Source: Methanoregula boonei 6A8
Lineage (GTDB): Archaea > Halobacteriota > Methanomicrobia > Methanomicrobiales > Methanospirillaceae
Reading direction: 5' to 3'
DNA length: 64,000 bases
NCBI RefSeq assembly: GCF_000017625.1
Contig: NC_009712.1
Span: 1,240,001-1,304,000 of the forward strand
A program made the translations under genes and the position numbers. Below are positions 23,876 through 32,843 of the stretch, piece after piece (the first letter of the stretch is position 1; every line of letters starts with the position of its first letter). The notes under the pieces are model-generated. The model did not search any database, was not told the DNA's origin, and saw only the letters and a program-made list of their open reading frames with translations.

Positions 23876-26680
23876 TCATGATGTACCGGCATTGGCAAAC
23901 CGGAACGTCCCGCCCGGCAGCGTAATCTCAAAGCGAGCCCCGGATCCCGGTGTCCCGGCCTCGCGAATGGTTATCCCGGTAATGGAAAGGATCTCGCGGA
24001 CCAAAAAGAGACCGAGACCTGTATTCTTCCCAAAGCCCTTGTCAAAGATCGCTTCTTTGTTCTTATCAGGAATTCCTGCACCATTATCTTCCCAGGAAAG
24101 CACAAGACCTTCGGAAGCTGTTGTGCAGGTGATCCTGACCCGGTCTGCCTTTTCCCCGTGGCGCACGGTATTGTCAAGCAGGTTGTAAAAGACTTTTTCC
24201 AGCAGCAGATCGGCATAGATCTCCAGGCCGTCTGTCTCATTCTGAAGGGAGATGCCCGGGGGCAACGCAAGTTTTGCAATGACCTTTTCCAGCGCCTGCC
24301 ACTGGGGCTCGTTTGTGCCAAGATCCTTGTATACCTTGGTAAAATCGATCTGGTCCCGTATCGAATGGGTCACAGACCCGATCTTTTTCAAGAACGCCCG
24401 TTCCGAGGGTTCATGAGCTGCCTCTTCGGCAAGGAGCAGGTGACTGCGGATGACCGTGATATTGTTGAGGATATCGTGTCGGGTGATACTGGAGAGGAGG
24501 TTTAACTGCCGGTTTGCCTGGCGCAGTGCCATCTCTGCACGTTTCCGTTCGGTGATATCAGTGAGCATGGCAAATGCGCCAAGAAATTCCCCGTTACATC
24601 CCTTGAGGGGAGTAGAACTTATTTGTACCCAGATGACTGAACCATCTTTCCTGACCTGCCGGAGTTCCATATGCCCGCTGATTCCCTGCCGACGGTTTTT
24701 GATCTCGGCATCGGATGTGAGACGGTCGCCGGGATCGATAAAATCGGTAATACACCGCCCAAGCATCTCCTTTTCCACATATCCGTGCATTTCCGCCATA
24801 CGTGCATTCACGAAAGTGATTTTGAGATCCGGGTCCCACATCCAGATACCTTCATGGGTGGTCTCCACAATCCGCCGGAATTTCTCCTCACTTTTCCGGA
24901 GATCATTCTGGTTCCTGCCCAGTTCTTCAAGGTTCTGGCGAAGCTCTTCTTCGGTTGCGGTCATCTCCTCATAGGCAGCTTCGAGGCTGGCGTTCTTTTC
25001 TTTTAAGGCAAACTCCGTATCTTTTTGTGCCGTAATGTCGGTAACCATCGCAAACGAGCCGTCAAATGTCCCGTCCGCGGCAAAAAGGGGAGTTGCAGAT
25101 ACAAGACCCCACCGAACCTCGCCTTTCTTGGTCAGGTATCGCCATTCGTACGAGCCGGCCTTGCCGATCTTTCTCTCTTCAAGTTTTTGCCGCAGGTCAA
25201 CCCGCTCATCTTCAGGGATATACGAATAAATATCCCTGCCAATCATTTCTTCCGGCGGGTACCCGAGAAATTCTGCAAACTGCCGGTTAACAAATGTAGT
25301 CCTGAATTCCCGGTCCATGGCCCAGATGCCCTCGCGGGCAGTCTCCACAATGCGCCGGTATCGCTCCTCGCTTTTCCGGAGTTCATGCTGGTTCTCTATC
25401 AGTTTCTCGAAATTCTGGCGGATCTCCTCTCCGGTTGCGGTCAGTTCTTCGTATGCTGCCTCGAGATCCGTATTTTTCTTTCTTAAGGCCTCTTCCTGCC
25501 GGAACTCCTTGCTGATGTCCGAGAAGATCGTGGCAAACCGCCCGGCTTTTGGGGAATATACAGAGATCCGGAAGTGTTTGTCCATGGGAGGGAAGTAGGT
25601 GACAAAGGACTCGGGTTTCCTTGTCCGGGCCACGCGGGAATAAATATCCAGGTACGGGGAATCGGACGTTTTGTATGCCTCCTTCCCGGTCTTCCCGATT
25701 ATCTCTGCAGCCCTGATGCCAAGGATCCGTTCAAATGACGGGTTGACAGAAAGGATCCGGTAATCCGCAACCCTCCCGTCTGTGCCGACAACCAGTTCGT
25801 GGGTGGCAAGCCCCTCTTCCATATTGGTAAAAAGGTTACGGAATTCTTCCTCTCTTCTTGCCAGGACAGTGGAGCTCTTTTCAAGTTCAGCGTAATTCCA
25901 TTGTAATACCTTTTCGTTTGCGGCCAGTTGCGCAAAGGCCGCCTGGAGTTCCTCGTGTTTCTTGGCAAGTTCTGATTCCATGCCCTTTACTGCAGTAATA
26001 TCCATTACAATACCGGTCACGATCTGCGGAGATCCGTCGGGATTGGACCGGGTCACTCCCCCGATATCCCGGAACCAGTGGTAACTCCCGTCGGCAGCGC
26101 ATATGCGGTAGTCCACCAGGTACCGGGGCACCTTCCCGGTTATGTGATCTTGCATGGCCTGCATCGTTCGTTCATAATCCTCCGGGTGAAGAAGGGAGGT
26201 AAAATCAGAATAGTGGACAAAACGCTCCGGGGAATAGCCAAGGATCGTTGCCTTGCGTGCATCGAACCTGACCGTACCCTGCGGCAGTTCCATCTCCCAC
26301 CAGGCAAGATTCCCCATCTCCAGTGCGGTCTCAAGCCTGACTGCGTTGGCCCTGCCCCTCTCATCAGCCCGCGCTTTTTCAATTGCAATTCCAATCACCG
26401 TTGCAATGGTTTCAAGAACGATCCGGGCATGGGAGGAGATCTCGTCTCCCTCTCTGGAAGAGAGTGCCATGCAGCCGATGGTATGGTCCTGTGAGTTTAC
26501 CGGGATTATTGCATATGCACGGACACCGGATGCGGCCGTGGTACCCGGATGAACCGGCGCGCTTTGCCTGCCAGCAAAATAACAGGGTTTCCCCGGCAGT
26601 GACAAGAGAGGTAAAGGTGGTGCCGGCGGGGTACTGGGCCACAGAGACACGAAGTTCGGCCTGTACATTGTTGCTAACAT
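23876..26680 (-). CDS. Multi-PAS histidine kinase, 3' part of a frameshifted gene
   Basis: About 900 residues in this frame. It opens with the C-terminal half of a GAF domain (AGRQSAPVHPG onward), has four PAS domains at about residues 110-225, 265-390, 430-545 and 560-680 separated by coiled coils, and ends with the His motif ITRHDILNNITVIRSHLLL and an ATPase domain with NLLDNTVRHGE, EDNGAGIPDKN and GLGLFLVRE. The first about 35 residues before the GAF match are out-of-frame translation. The N-terminal half of the same GAF domain is in the gene at 26412-27614, so one extra base near 26580 has split a single gene. If joined it would exceed 1200 residues. Confidence 0.85.
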   Translation of the reverse strand: MLATMYRPNFVSLWPSTPPAPPLPLLSLPGKPCYFAGRQSAPVHPGTTAASGVRAYAIIPVNSQDHTIGCMALSSREGDEISSHARIVLETIATVIGIAIEKARADERGRANAVRLETALEMGNLAWWEMELPQGTVRFDARKATILGYSPERFVHYSDFTSLLHPEDYERTMQAMQDHITGKVPRYLVDYRICAADGSYHWFRDIGGVTRSNPDGSPQIVTGIVMDITAVKGMESELAKKHEELQAAFAQLAANEKVLQWNYAELEKSSTVLARREEEFRNLFTNMEEGLATHELVVGTDGRVADYRILSVNPSFERILGIRAAEIIGKTGKEAYKTSDSPYLDIYSRVARTRKPESFVTYFPPMDKHFRISVYSPKAGRFATIFSDISKEFRQEEALRKKNTDLEAAYEELTATGEEIRQNFEKLIENQHELRKSEERYRRIVETAREGIWAMDREFRTTFVNRQFAEFLGYPPEEMIGRDIYSYIPEDERVDLRQKLEERKIGKAGSYEWRYLTKKGEVRWGLVSATPLFAADGTFDGSFAMVTDITAQKDTEFALKEKNASLEAAYEEMTATEEELRQNLEELGRNQNDLRKSEEKFRRIVETTHEGIWMWDPDLKITFVNARMAEMHGYVEKEMLGRCITDFIDPGDRLTSDAEIKNRRQGISGHMELRQVRKDGSVIWVQISSTPLKGCNGEFLGAFAMLTDITERKRAEMALRQANRQLNLLSSITRHDILNNITVIRSHLLLAEEAAHEPSERAFLKKIGSVTHSIRDQIDFTKVYKDLGTNEPQWQALEKVIAKLALPPGISLQNETDGLEIYADLLLEKVFYNLLDNTVRHGEKADRVRITCTTASEGLVLSWEDNGAGIPDKNKEAIFDKGFGKNTGLGLFLVREILSITGITIREAGTPGSGARFEITLPGGTFRFANAGTS

Positions 26681-27614
26681 TCAGATCCAGGGAACCGGTA
26701 GAGGGGTCGATAAGGTAAATTTCACCGGAATCAAGCCCGGACGCTTCGAGGGCAAACGAGAGACAGATGTTTAGGGTTTCTGTAAGCCCCCGGACTTTCT
26801 GGAGGGCAGTTGTCAGTTCGACTTCAGCACGGAGGATCTTATTTTCCCGGATACGTTCGCTGATATCGCGTATGACGGATACAACCACTTTTTTCCCGCT
26901 CATGAGCGCGACATGTGCATGGATCTCGACCGGTATGCGGGTGCCGTCTTTCCGGATATGTTCTGTTTCAAAAATCAGATTTCCTTCGTTTTTCAGAGTA
27001 TTCCCAATTTTGTCGAGTGGACGGCTGTGCTCTTCTACGGCAAAATCAAGCGGCGTCTTTGTCAGGAGTTCGGCCCGCTCGTACTGCAGCATCCGGCAGG
27101 CAGCATCATTGACGTCGATAAATTTCCCCGGCAGGTAGTTGTCGTCAATCTCATGAATGTGAATGGCGTCATTGACGCTGTTGAAGATCTTGTGGAATTT
27201 TTCATCACTCTCATGGAGTGCAAGATCTGCCCTGTTGCTCTGGACGGTCTGGCGGACCCGGTGAACGAGCTCGGTGAACTGCGCCTCGGGATCGCCACCC
27301 TTCTGGAGATAGGAGTTTGCCCCGCTGTTGATCGCCTCAATAACGATCTCTTCACGGCCCCGTCCGGTAAAAATAATAAACGGCAGGGTGTGGTATTCCT
27401 TCCTTACCTCTTTGAGAAATTCGATGCCATTCATCTTAGGCATTTCATAATCTGAGATAATGGCATCGTAATCCAGGAGAGCAAGTTTTTCAAGCGCCAC
27501 TTTTGCGGAAAGTGCGGTATCTACCTTGAAATCTCCCAGTTTCCCAAGATAGATTCTGCCTACCTCAAGGAGGTTTGGATCATCATCGACATAGAGAATG
27601 GTCACCGGGGACAT
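26412..27614 (-). CDS. Receiver-PAS-GAF sensor, 5' part of a frameshifted gene
   Basis: Receiver domain (TILYVDDDPNLLEVGRIYL, phospho-acceptor Asp in YDAIISDYEMPKMNGIEFL), PAS domain at about residues 140-255 (IHEIDDNYLPGKFIDVNDAA) and the N-terminal half of a GAF domain (YLIDPSTGSLDLNVSNN). After TSLVTAGETL the frame turns into junk, while the matching GAF continuation appears in the +1 frame. An insertion of one T in CCCTGTTATTTTGC (minus strand, about 26580) explains this. ATG at 27614 is preferred to GTG at 27629 because a GGTGAG-like site lies upstream and a hairpin covers 27629-27651. A TATA box lies at 27686-27693. Confidence 0.82.
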   Translation of the reverse strand: MSPVTILYVDDDPNLLEVGRIYLGKLGDFKVDTALSAKVALEKLALLDYDAIISDYEMPKMNGIEFLKEVRKEYHTLPFIIFTGRGREEIVIEAINSGANSYLQKGGDPEAQFTELVHRVRQTVQSNRADLALHESDEKFHKIFNSVNDAIHIHEIDDNYLPGKFIDVNDAACRMLQYERAELLTKTPLDFAVEEHSRPLDKIGNTLKNEGNLIFETEHIRKDGTRIPVEIHAHVALMSGKKVVVSVIRDISERIRENKILRAEVELTTALQKVRGLTETLNICLSFALEASGLDSGEIYLIDPSTGSLDLNVSNNVQAELRVSVAQYPAGTTFTSLVTAGETLLFCWQAKRAGSSGYHGRIRCPCICNNPGKLTGPYHRLHGTLFQRGRRDLLPCPDRS

Positions 27615-27628
27615 GGAGTTCTCGCTCA

Positions 27629-27651
27629 CCGGAAAATCTCGATTTTTCCGG
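27629..27651 (-). promoter_or_regulatory. Hairpin in the leader of the split kinase gene
   Basis: CCGGAAAA-(7-base loop)-TTTTCCGG, a perfect 8-base stem, lies just upstream of the ATG at 27614 and overlaps the GTG at 27629. It partly covers the ribosome site, so it could tune translation. Confidence 0.35.
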
Positions 27652-27685
27652 ATTAATGTTTGCCATTTTTATATTCCTCTCGTCG

Positions 27686-27693
27686 TTTTATAT
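27686..27693 (-). promoter_or_regulatory. TATA box of the receiver-PAS-GAF gene
   Basis: On the minus strand GGATATAAAAC is close to the archaeal TATA consensus. A start about 25 bases on would give a leader near 45 nt that includes the hairpin at 27629-27651. The rest of 27652-27901 shows no gene. Confidence 0.45.
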
Positions 27694-27901
27694 CCCTTTT
27701 CATCTGATCCACAGCACGTATATGGTGTACGGTTATCGGGAATTTACAGGCAAAACCGGGAATTTATGATGCGGTTGTCCGGATCCCCAAAAGGACAATG
27801 TATCGGTTGCTGAGTGTGCAGGATCTTTTATGGGCCGGCCCTGTGCCCGGAAAAAAACAAACGCGTGTCGTTTTGCCGGAACGGGAAACCGGGAAAAATG
27901 G

Positions 27902-28441
27902 TTAGGGCAATCGCACAACTGCGCTTTCCCCGGGCTGTGGACTTCCAGTCAGGCGGGCATTCTCCGGGAATGCACCTACAGCGCTGACAATGGCCCGGTA
28001 AAAGTTAGGGAATGGTGACTGCGAACCCGGGGATAATTTTTCTACGAACCAGACCTTGTCGTACTGCCGGGCCTCATCTTCCAGCATTTCTGACCGGAAG
28101 AGAACAAAATACACAAAAGGTACCGCTTTTCCGGCCTTTCGTGCCTGTTCAAGAAGACTGATTCCTTCCCCGTGTTCAAAGTTGTAATCGGTGATCACCA
28201 CATCGTAATCGATGTACCGCATCTTGTCCAGGGCCTCGCCCACGGTCAGGCAGAGGTCTACGATCATGTTTCCCTGAGTCTCAAGATATTCGCACACGAT
28301 CTCCAGGAGCCGGGGTGATTCGTCCACGTACAGGACTGAAATCGCACGGCTGGCATGAGAGTCCGGCCCCGCAAAAGAAGCGGCCGTAAGGCCGCTTCCC
28401 CTGCTTCCCTGGCTTGCACCGGGATCGTTTACTATTGCCAT
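27902..28441 (-). CDS. Response regulator (receiver domain only)
   Basis: 179 residues from the ATG at 28441, which has GGGGAGG nine bases upstream; three earlier ATGs lie too close to that site. A 30-residue Gly/Ser-rich leader precedes the receiver: ISVLYVDESPRLLEIV, phospho-acceptor Asp in YDVVITDYNFEHGEGISLL, and WFVEK in place of the usual K-P loop. No output domain. It follows cheW by 28 bases and is the last gene of the chemoreceptor operon, so it may take the CheY place, although the acidic pocket (D-E-S) is not typical CheY. Confidence 0.78.
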   Translation of the reverse strand: MAIVNDPGASQGSRGSGLTAASFAGPDSHASRAISVLYVDESPRLLEIVCEYLETQGNMIVDLCLTVGEALDKMRYIDYDVVITDYNFEHGEGISLLEQARKAGKAVPFVYFVLFRSEMLEDEARQYDKVWFVEKLSPGSQSPFPNFYRAIVSAVGAFPENARLTGSPQPGESAVVRLP

Positions 28442-28469
28442 ACGTCTCATCCTCCCCATACCTTTTGGC

Positions 28470-29075
28470 TTATGCCGCAATCTCTTCCGGGGCGGTACTG
28501 GCAAGATCTATCCCGACCTCGTTATCCGAGACCAGGCGTTTTATGTCAATCAGGATGAGGAGCTCGTTTGCATCGCGGTCCTTGATTCTGACACGTTTCT
28601 TGATGATACCAATAATTGCGGAGTTGTTCTGTTCCACTGAGGAGGTGCTCGTATCTACTGCGGACTGGTCGAACGTGGTGACTGATGAAACATTGTCAAC
28701 CATAATGCCGGTCTTGGACCGGGTGATGCTGTCATCAAGGACAATAATCCTGCAGTTCTCATCGCTTGCACCCTCCTTGCGCGGAATATTGAGCCGTTCT
28801 TTTAGGTCGATGATGGTGGTGATCTCCCCACGAAGATCGATGATTCCCTTGATGTAGGCCGGTGTATCCGGCAGCTGGGTAATAGTCTTGTATTCGACTA
28901 CTTCCCGGACATTGAAGAGATCCACGGCAAAGTGCTCTTTACCCAGCAGGAACTCCACGACCTGGACTGTGTTTGCTCCTGCGCCGCTTGTTCCCCGCCG
29001 TAACGCCTCGGCCCGCGACCGGATTGCGGAAGGGGAGAGAGATCCCCCACTACCGTTTTCTGATGTCTTTGTCAT
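28470..29075 (-). CDS. cheW: Chemotaxis adaptor CheW
   Basis: 201 residues. A 35-residue polar N-terminus precedes the CheW fold: VQVVEFLLGKEHFAVDLFNVREVVEYK, LPDTPAYIKGIIDLRGEITTIIDL and the final GVDNVSSV-like segment (GIMVDNVSSVTTF). CheW links receptor signalling domains to CheA. It follows the receptor gene after 20 bases. No cheA is present, so CheW must either couple to a distant CheA or connect the receptor with another kinase. The C-terminus has a longer acidic tail than bacterial CheW. Confidence 0.93.
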   Translation of the reverse strand: MTKTSENGSGGSLSPSAIRSRAEALRRGTSGAGANTVQVVEFLLGKEHFAVDLFNVREVVEYKTITQLPDTPAYIKGIIDLRGEITTIIDLKERLNIPRKEGASDENCRIIVLDDSITRSKTGIMVDNVSSVTTFDQSAVDTSTSSVEQNNSAIIGIIKKRVRIKDRDANELLILIDIKRLVSDNEVGIDLASTAPEEIAA

Positions 29076-29095
29076 ATCTGTTCCCTCCTGTTGGC

Positions 29096-32041
29096 TTACT
29101 GGGCGCTCGCTGTGTTCGATGCCGCGCCTCTGTCTGCGCTGATCCGTACCGATGCATCGACCTTAAACCCTGCGATCTCGTGACTGACATCCTCGACAAT
29201 GGTGTTCACGTTCTGGATGACTTTGGTGATCTGGTCGATGGATGCGGACGCCTCTTCGGTTGCTGCAGCTGCGTCGGTTGCCTCTTTTGCGGTCTCACTG
29301 ATCAAGGTGCTTACGGTTGTGACACTGGCAGTAACTTCTTCGACTGATGCGGCCTGCTCTTCTGCGGATGCAGCTACGCTTGAAATGTTCTTGTTGATGT
29401 CGTCGATCGAGGTGACAATCTTGTTGAATACCTCGAGGGTCTGGGTAAGGGCGCCGCTGCCTTCCCTGACACCATCATTTGCAGATTCCACGGCCTCAAC
29501 TGCACGCTGGGTCTGCTTCTGGAGCTCACCGATCATCTGGCGGATCTTCTCTGCGGAGTTCTCCGACTCCTCGGCAAGCGACTTGACCTCGGTGGCGACG
29601 ACCGCAAATCCGCGGCCTGCTTCACCGGCGCGGGCTGCTTCGATTGCCGCGTTGAGGGCAAGGAGATTGGTCTGGTTTGCCAGGTTTGCAATCAGGACCA
29701 CGATGTCCCCGATCTTGTCCATCTGGGACTTGATATCAAGGATAATCGTGTTAACCTCTGCGGAGGACTTGGTGATGCCGTCCATTCCCCGGTCTGCCTT
29801 ATTTGCGAGATCGGTACCTTTCCGGGAAAGTTCTTCTGACTGTTTGGCAAGCTGGGCAACTGCATCAGCACGGGAGGCAACTTCCTGGACCGTGTTTGAG
29901 AGGTCTTCCATTGCCTTGAGTACCTGCTTGATTCCTTCCCCGCTCTTGTCTGCATTCGAGCTGACTGCACCGGCGTTCTTTGCCACCTGGTTTGAACCGG
30001 CAGAGACCTCCTCTGCGCTTGCGCTGGCTTCCTGGGCGCTCGCTGAAAGTTCGTTGACACGGTCATTGACCTTGCTGAGTGCCGAAGAAACCTGGATACC
30101 CACGTTATTGAGGGATTTCTTGAACCGGATAAAGTCCCCGCGGACCTGGAGGTCCTCGTTTACGCGGGCGGTAAAGTTCTGCTTTGCGTACTCATCTGAG
30201 ATGCGCATGGCCTCGTTTACTGGGTCGATGACTGCATCGAGCGTGTCGTTAACACCGTCAACGATCTTCTTAAAGTCACCCTGGTGCTTGGATGCATCGG
30301 CACGGGTCCCGAGTTTTCCTGCAACCGCTGCTTCCGAGAGCATGTTTGCATCTTTAACCAGGAGATTGACAGCGTCAATGCACTGGTTGAGGTTGTTTTT
30401 GATAACGTTGAAGTCGCCGTTGTAGTTGTCAGTGATCCTTGCCGGGATGTTGCCTTTGGAGATCTTGTCTACATAATCAGCAGCTACATTGAGCGGACCG
30501 ATGACCGAGTCAAGGCAGTCATCAACACCCTGGACAATCTTCCTGAAATCACCCTGGTGTCGGGATGCATCAGCGCGGGTATCGAGTTTGCCTTCAACTG
30601 CCGCCTTACTGAGCATGTTTGCGTCCTGGACCAGGAGATTGACAGCGTCAATGCACTGGTTGAGGTTGTTTTTGATAACGTTGAAGTCGCCGTTGTAGTT
30701 GTCAGTAATCCTTGACGGGATGTTGCCCTTGGAGATCTTGTCTACATAATCGGCAGCTACGTTGAGCGGACCGATAACGGCATCCAGGCAGTCATCAACA
30801 CCCTGGACGATCTTCCTGAAGTCACCCTGGTGTTTGGATGCGTCAGCACGGGTGGAGAGCTTGCCCTCAATTGCTGCCTTGCTGAGCATATTTGCTTCCT
30901 GGACCAGGAGGTTGACTGCGTCGATACACTGGTTGAGGTTGTTCTTGATCTCGTTGAAGTCGCCGTTGTAGTTGTCCGTGATCTTGGCCGGGACATCTCC
31001 CTTGCTGATCCGGTCTACATACTCTGCGGCAACGTTGAGCGGGCCGATCACTGCGTCAAGACAGTCGTCAACACCCTGGACAATCTTCCTAAAGTCGCCC
31101 TGGTGTTTGGATGCATCAGCACGGGTATCGAGTTTACCTTCAACTGCTGCCCTGCTGAGCATGTTTGCATCTGCAACAAGGAGGTTGACTGCGTCAATAC
31201 ACTGGTTGAGATTGTTCTTGATCTCGTTGAAGTCACCGTTGTAATTGTCGGTGATCTTGGCCGGGACATCTCCCTTGCTGATCCGGTCTACATACTCTGC
31301 GGCAACGTTGAGCGGGCCGATGACCGAGTCAAGGGTCTGGTTAACGCCCTCAACGATCTTCCTGAAGTCGCCTTCATGTTTGGATGCATCAGCACGGGTA
31401 TCGAGCTTACCCTCGACTGCGGCCTTGCTGAGCAGGTTTGCATCCTTTACCAGGAGGTTGACTGCGTCAATACACTGGTTGAGATTGTTCTTGATCTCGT
31501 TGAAGTCACCGTTGTAATTGTCGGTGATCTTGGCCGGGACATCTCCCTTGCTGATCCGGTCAACATACTCCGCTGCTACATTGAGCGGGCCGATGACCGA
31601 GTCAAGTGTATCGTTGACGCCCTGGACAATCTTGTGGTAGTCTCCCTGGTGTTTGGATGCATCAGCACGGGTATCAAGTTTGCCCTCGACTGCGGCCTTG
31701 CTGAGCATGTTCGCATCTGCGACAAGGGCCTTGAGATTCGTGCGCAGGAGTTCGATATTGTCGTTGATAAACGCCTTCTTGCCCGGGAATTTCTCCAGCG
31801 GTGCTTCGAAGTTGCCCTTGGCAAACTCGGCAACAGTTGCCATAGCCTTCTTCTTTACCGTGATGTGCCCGTTAACCATGTTGTTGATACACTGGGCCGC
31901 GGTCTTTGCCGAACCCTGGTACTTTTCGACCGGTATAAGTACATCAATATCCCCTTTGTCGTGCGCGTCCGACATGTGCTCTATATCGACAAGCAATGTG
32001 TTGAACTCTTTTCCCAGTTTCATTTCATCAATAAACGTCAT
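29096..32041 (-). CDS. Soluble poly-HAMP methyl-accepting chemotaxis protein
   Basis: 981 residues from the ATG at 32041, which has GGAGGGG six bases upstream; the ATG at 32056 lies within the upstream ORF. No membrane segment. After about 110 residues come five nearly identical 91-residue units (each [17 protein letters not shown] at its start and [20 protein letters not shown] at its end) and a partial sixth, each resembling a pair of HAMP domains. The signalling domain follows with the hallmark tip [20 protein letters not shown]. It is the likely cytosolic receptor for the adjacent CheW. Signal unknown. A Ser/Ala-rich tail ends the protein. Confidence 0.92.
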   Translation of the reverse strand: MTFIDEMKLGKEFNTLLVDIEHMSDAHDKGDIDVLIPVEKYQGSAKTAAQCINNMVNGHITVKKKAMATVAEFAKGNFEAPLEKFPGKKAFINDNIELLRTNLKALVADANMLSKAAVEGKLDTRADASKHQGDYHKIVQGVNDTLDSVIGPLNVAAEYVDRISKGDVPAKITDNYNGDFNEIKNNLNQCIDAVNLLVKDANLLSKAAVEGKLDTRADASKHEGDFRKIVEGVNQTLDSVIGPLNVAAEYVDRISKGDVPAKITDNYNGDFNEIKNNLNQCIDAVNLLVADANMLSRAAVEGKLDTRADASKHQGDFRKIVQGVDDCLDAVIGPLNVAAEYVDRISKGDVPAKITDNYNGDFNEIKNNLNQCIDAVNLLVQEANMLSKAAIEGKLSTRADASKHQGDFRKIVQGVDDCLDAVIGPLNVAADYVDKISKGNIPSRITDNYNGDFNVIKNNLNQCIDAVNLLVQDANMLSKAAVEGKLDTRADASRHQGDFRKIVQGVDDCLDSVIGPLNVAADYVDKISKGNIPARITDNYNGDFNVIKNNLNQCIDAVNLLVKDANMLSEAAVAGKLGTRADASKHQGDFKKIVDGVNDTLDAVIDPVNEAMRISDEYAKQNFTARVNEDLQVRGDFIRFKKSLNNVGIQVSSALSKVNDRVNELSASAQEASASAEEVSAGSNQVAKNAGAVSSNADKSGEGIKQVLKAMEDLSNTVQEVASRADAVAQLAKQSEELSRKGTDLANKADRGMDGITKSSAEVNTIILDIKSQMDKIGDIVVLIANLANQTNLLALNAAIEAARAGEAGRGFAVVATEVKSLAEESENSAEKIRQMIGELQKQTQRAVEAVESANDGVREGSGALTQTLEVFNKIVTSIDDINKNISSVAASAEEQAASVEEVTASVTTVSTLISETAKEATDAAAATEEASASIDQITKVIQNVNTIVEDVSHEIAGFKVDASVRISADRGAASNTASAQ
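30362..31726 (-). repeat. Five tandem 273-bp coding repeats in the receptor gene
   Basis: The five 91-residue units are encoded by near-identical 273-bp DNA units; stretches such as the one around CGTTGTAATTGTCGGTGATC recur at exactly this spacing. A sixth, diverged unit continues to about 30240. Such repeats can change number by recombination and may be misassembled from short reads. Confidence 0.85.
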
Positions 32042-32219
32042 TTTTTTCCCCTCCATTGTTGAATAACCAGATTCCTTTCATCGCAAGCGGCAGCGGGCCA
32101 AAGTCCAGCGTGCCGTCAATATTTGTTCGTACCTCGATACCGTCCGGGACTGCATCCGGATCCGCAATCCTGCCGGATGTTGTTTCCCAGCCGGATTCTG
32201 TGATTGCACAATTCTCCAT
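32028..32219 (-). CDS. Small ORF 3 upstream of the chemoreceptor
   Basis: 63 residues, acidic, soluble, with Gly/Asp/Pro-rich turns ([20 protein letters not shown]) and no cysteine pair of note. GGGGAGAGAAG precedes the ATG. It begins 12 bases after ORF 2 and its end overlaps the receptor start at 32041 by 14 bases, so translation is likely coupled. No family recognised. Together with ORFs 1 and 2 it forms a leader operon of tiny proteins before the receptor. Confidence 0.5.
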   Translation of the reverse strand: MENCAITESGWETTSGRIADPDAVPDGIEVRTNIDGTLDFGPLPLAMKGIWLFNNGGEKNDVY

Positions 32220-32231
32220 TCTTCTCTCCCC

Positions 32232-32405
32232 TCATTCTGCTACAACAAACGCAAGACTGATACGGAAGTGTCCGCTTCCGGCCAAGAGAACTGCCTTCCG
32301 GTTCTCCTGGCCCGGTTCCGGGATTCCATGAGCCTCTGCAGCCTTCATGAAAATGTAGCGGGCCCAGAGATCCTGTGTTGTTGTATCCCTCCCAATGTGA
32401 CTCAT
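32232..32405 (-). CDS. Small ORF 2 upstream of the chemoreceptor
   Basis: 57 residues: MSHIGRDTTTQDLWARYIFM begins it, with an amphipathic helix, and a hydrophobic C-terminal strand (FRISLAFVVAE). The ATG overlaps the stop of ORF 1 as ATGA. Its stop is followed after a ribosome site by ORF 3. It is too short for confident family assignment, and no motif is recognised. Evidence is the overlap, the ribosome sites around it and codon use like the host. Confidence 0.5.
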   Translation of the reverse strand: MSHIGRDTTTQDLWARYIFMKAAEAHGIPEPGQENRKAVLLAGSGHFRISLAFVVAE

Positions 32406-32629
32406 GGTCTCTCGCTCAGTTCTCCAACCTGAGTTCTGGCAGGAAACTGCACGCTGACGGTCTTTTCCGGTATGCAGTCCGGAAATGCTCCAAGAGTACA
32501 GTAGTCGTCAAATTTCGTACTGAGTTCATCCAGCACGCCAAAGTACGCGTGCAGGTCGGCAGCAACAGAATGACCCTGTATGACCCTGCCGATCGAGTTC
32601 TGATGAACAGTTTGTGTTTCCCCTGACAT
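32402..32629 (-). CDS. Small ORF 1 upstream of the chemoreceptor
   Basis: 75 residues, soluble, with a helix around VAADLHAYFGVLDELSTKFDD and two cysteines (CTLGAFPDC). CTGGAG lies upstream of the ATG at 32629. First gene of the receptor transcript; an AT-rich divergent promoter region (32640-32843) separates it from the plus-strand kinase gene. No family recognised. If the ATGA overlap with ORF 2 arose by frameshift, ORFs 1 and 2 may once have been one protein. Confidence 0.5.
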   Translation of the reverse strand: MSGETQTVHQNSIGRVIQGHSVAADLHAYFGVLDELSTKFDDYCTLGAFPDCIPEKTVSVQFPARTQVGELSERP

Positions 32630-32639
32630 GTTCTGCTCC

Positions 32640-32843
32640 AGTTCTGTGACTGCCGGGATACCCTCTTTTGTTCAGCAGTTTGGGAACTAAATAACAATAA
32701 TCATCAATAATATTTAATATTTTCTACTTATGATGATTACTAAAAGCGTTTAGAATAGTTAGTCGAATACAATGATTTGTAATAGTCACATTAATGATAT
32801 TTATAAATAATGAGCACCGATATTTGAGATAAGGAGGGTAGGT
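32640..32843. promoter_or_regulatory. Divergent AT-rich promoter region
   Basis: This 204-base gap is strongly AT-rich. On the plus strand TTTATAAAT (32800-32808) lies about 40 bases before the kinase ATG, a good TATA box. On the minus side the region before ORF 1 holds TTAAATATT and TATTTAG. The shared region suggests that the receptor operon and the HTH-kinase may be co-regulated. Confidence 0.45.

Noticed and set aside
30362-31726. Possible CRISPR-like repeat array
   Set aside because: Units are 273 bp, coding, and contiguous without spacers.
30830-32062. A 410-residue plus-strand ORF opposite the receptor repeats
   Set aside because: Its repeated pattern comes from the 273-bp repeats of the minus-strand receptor gene.
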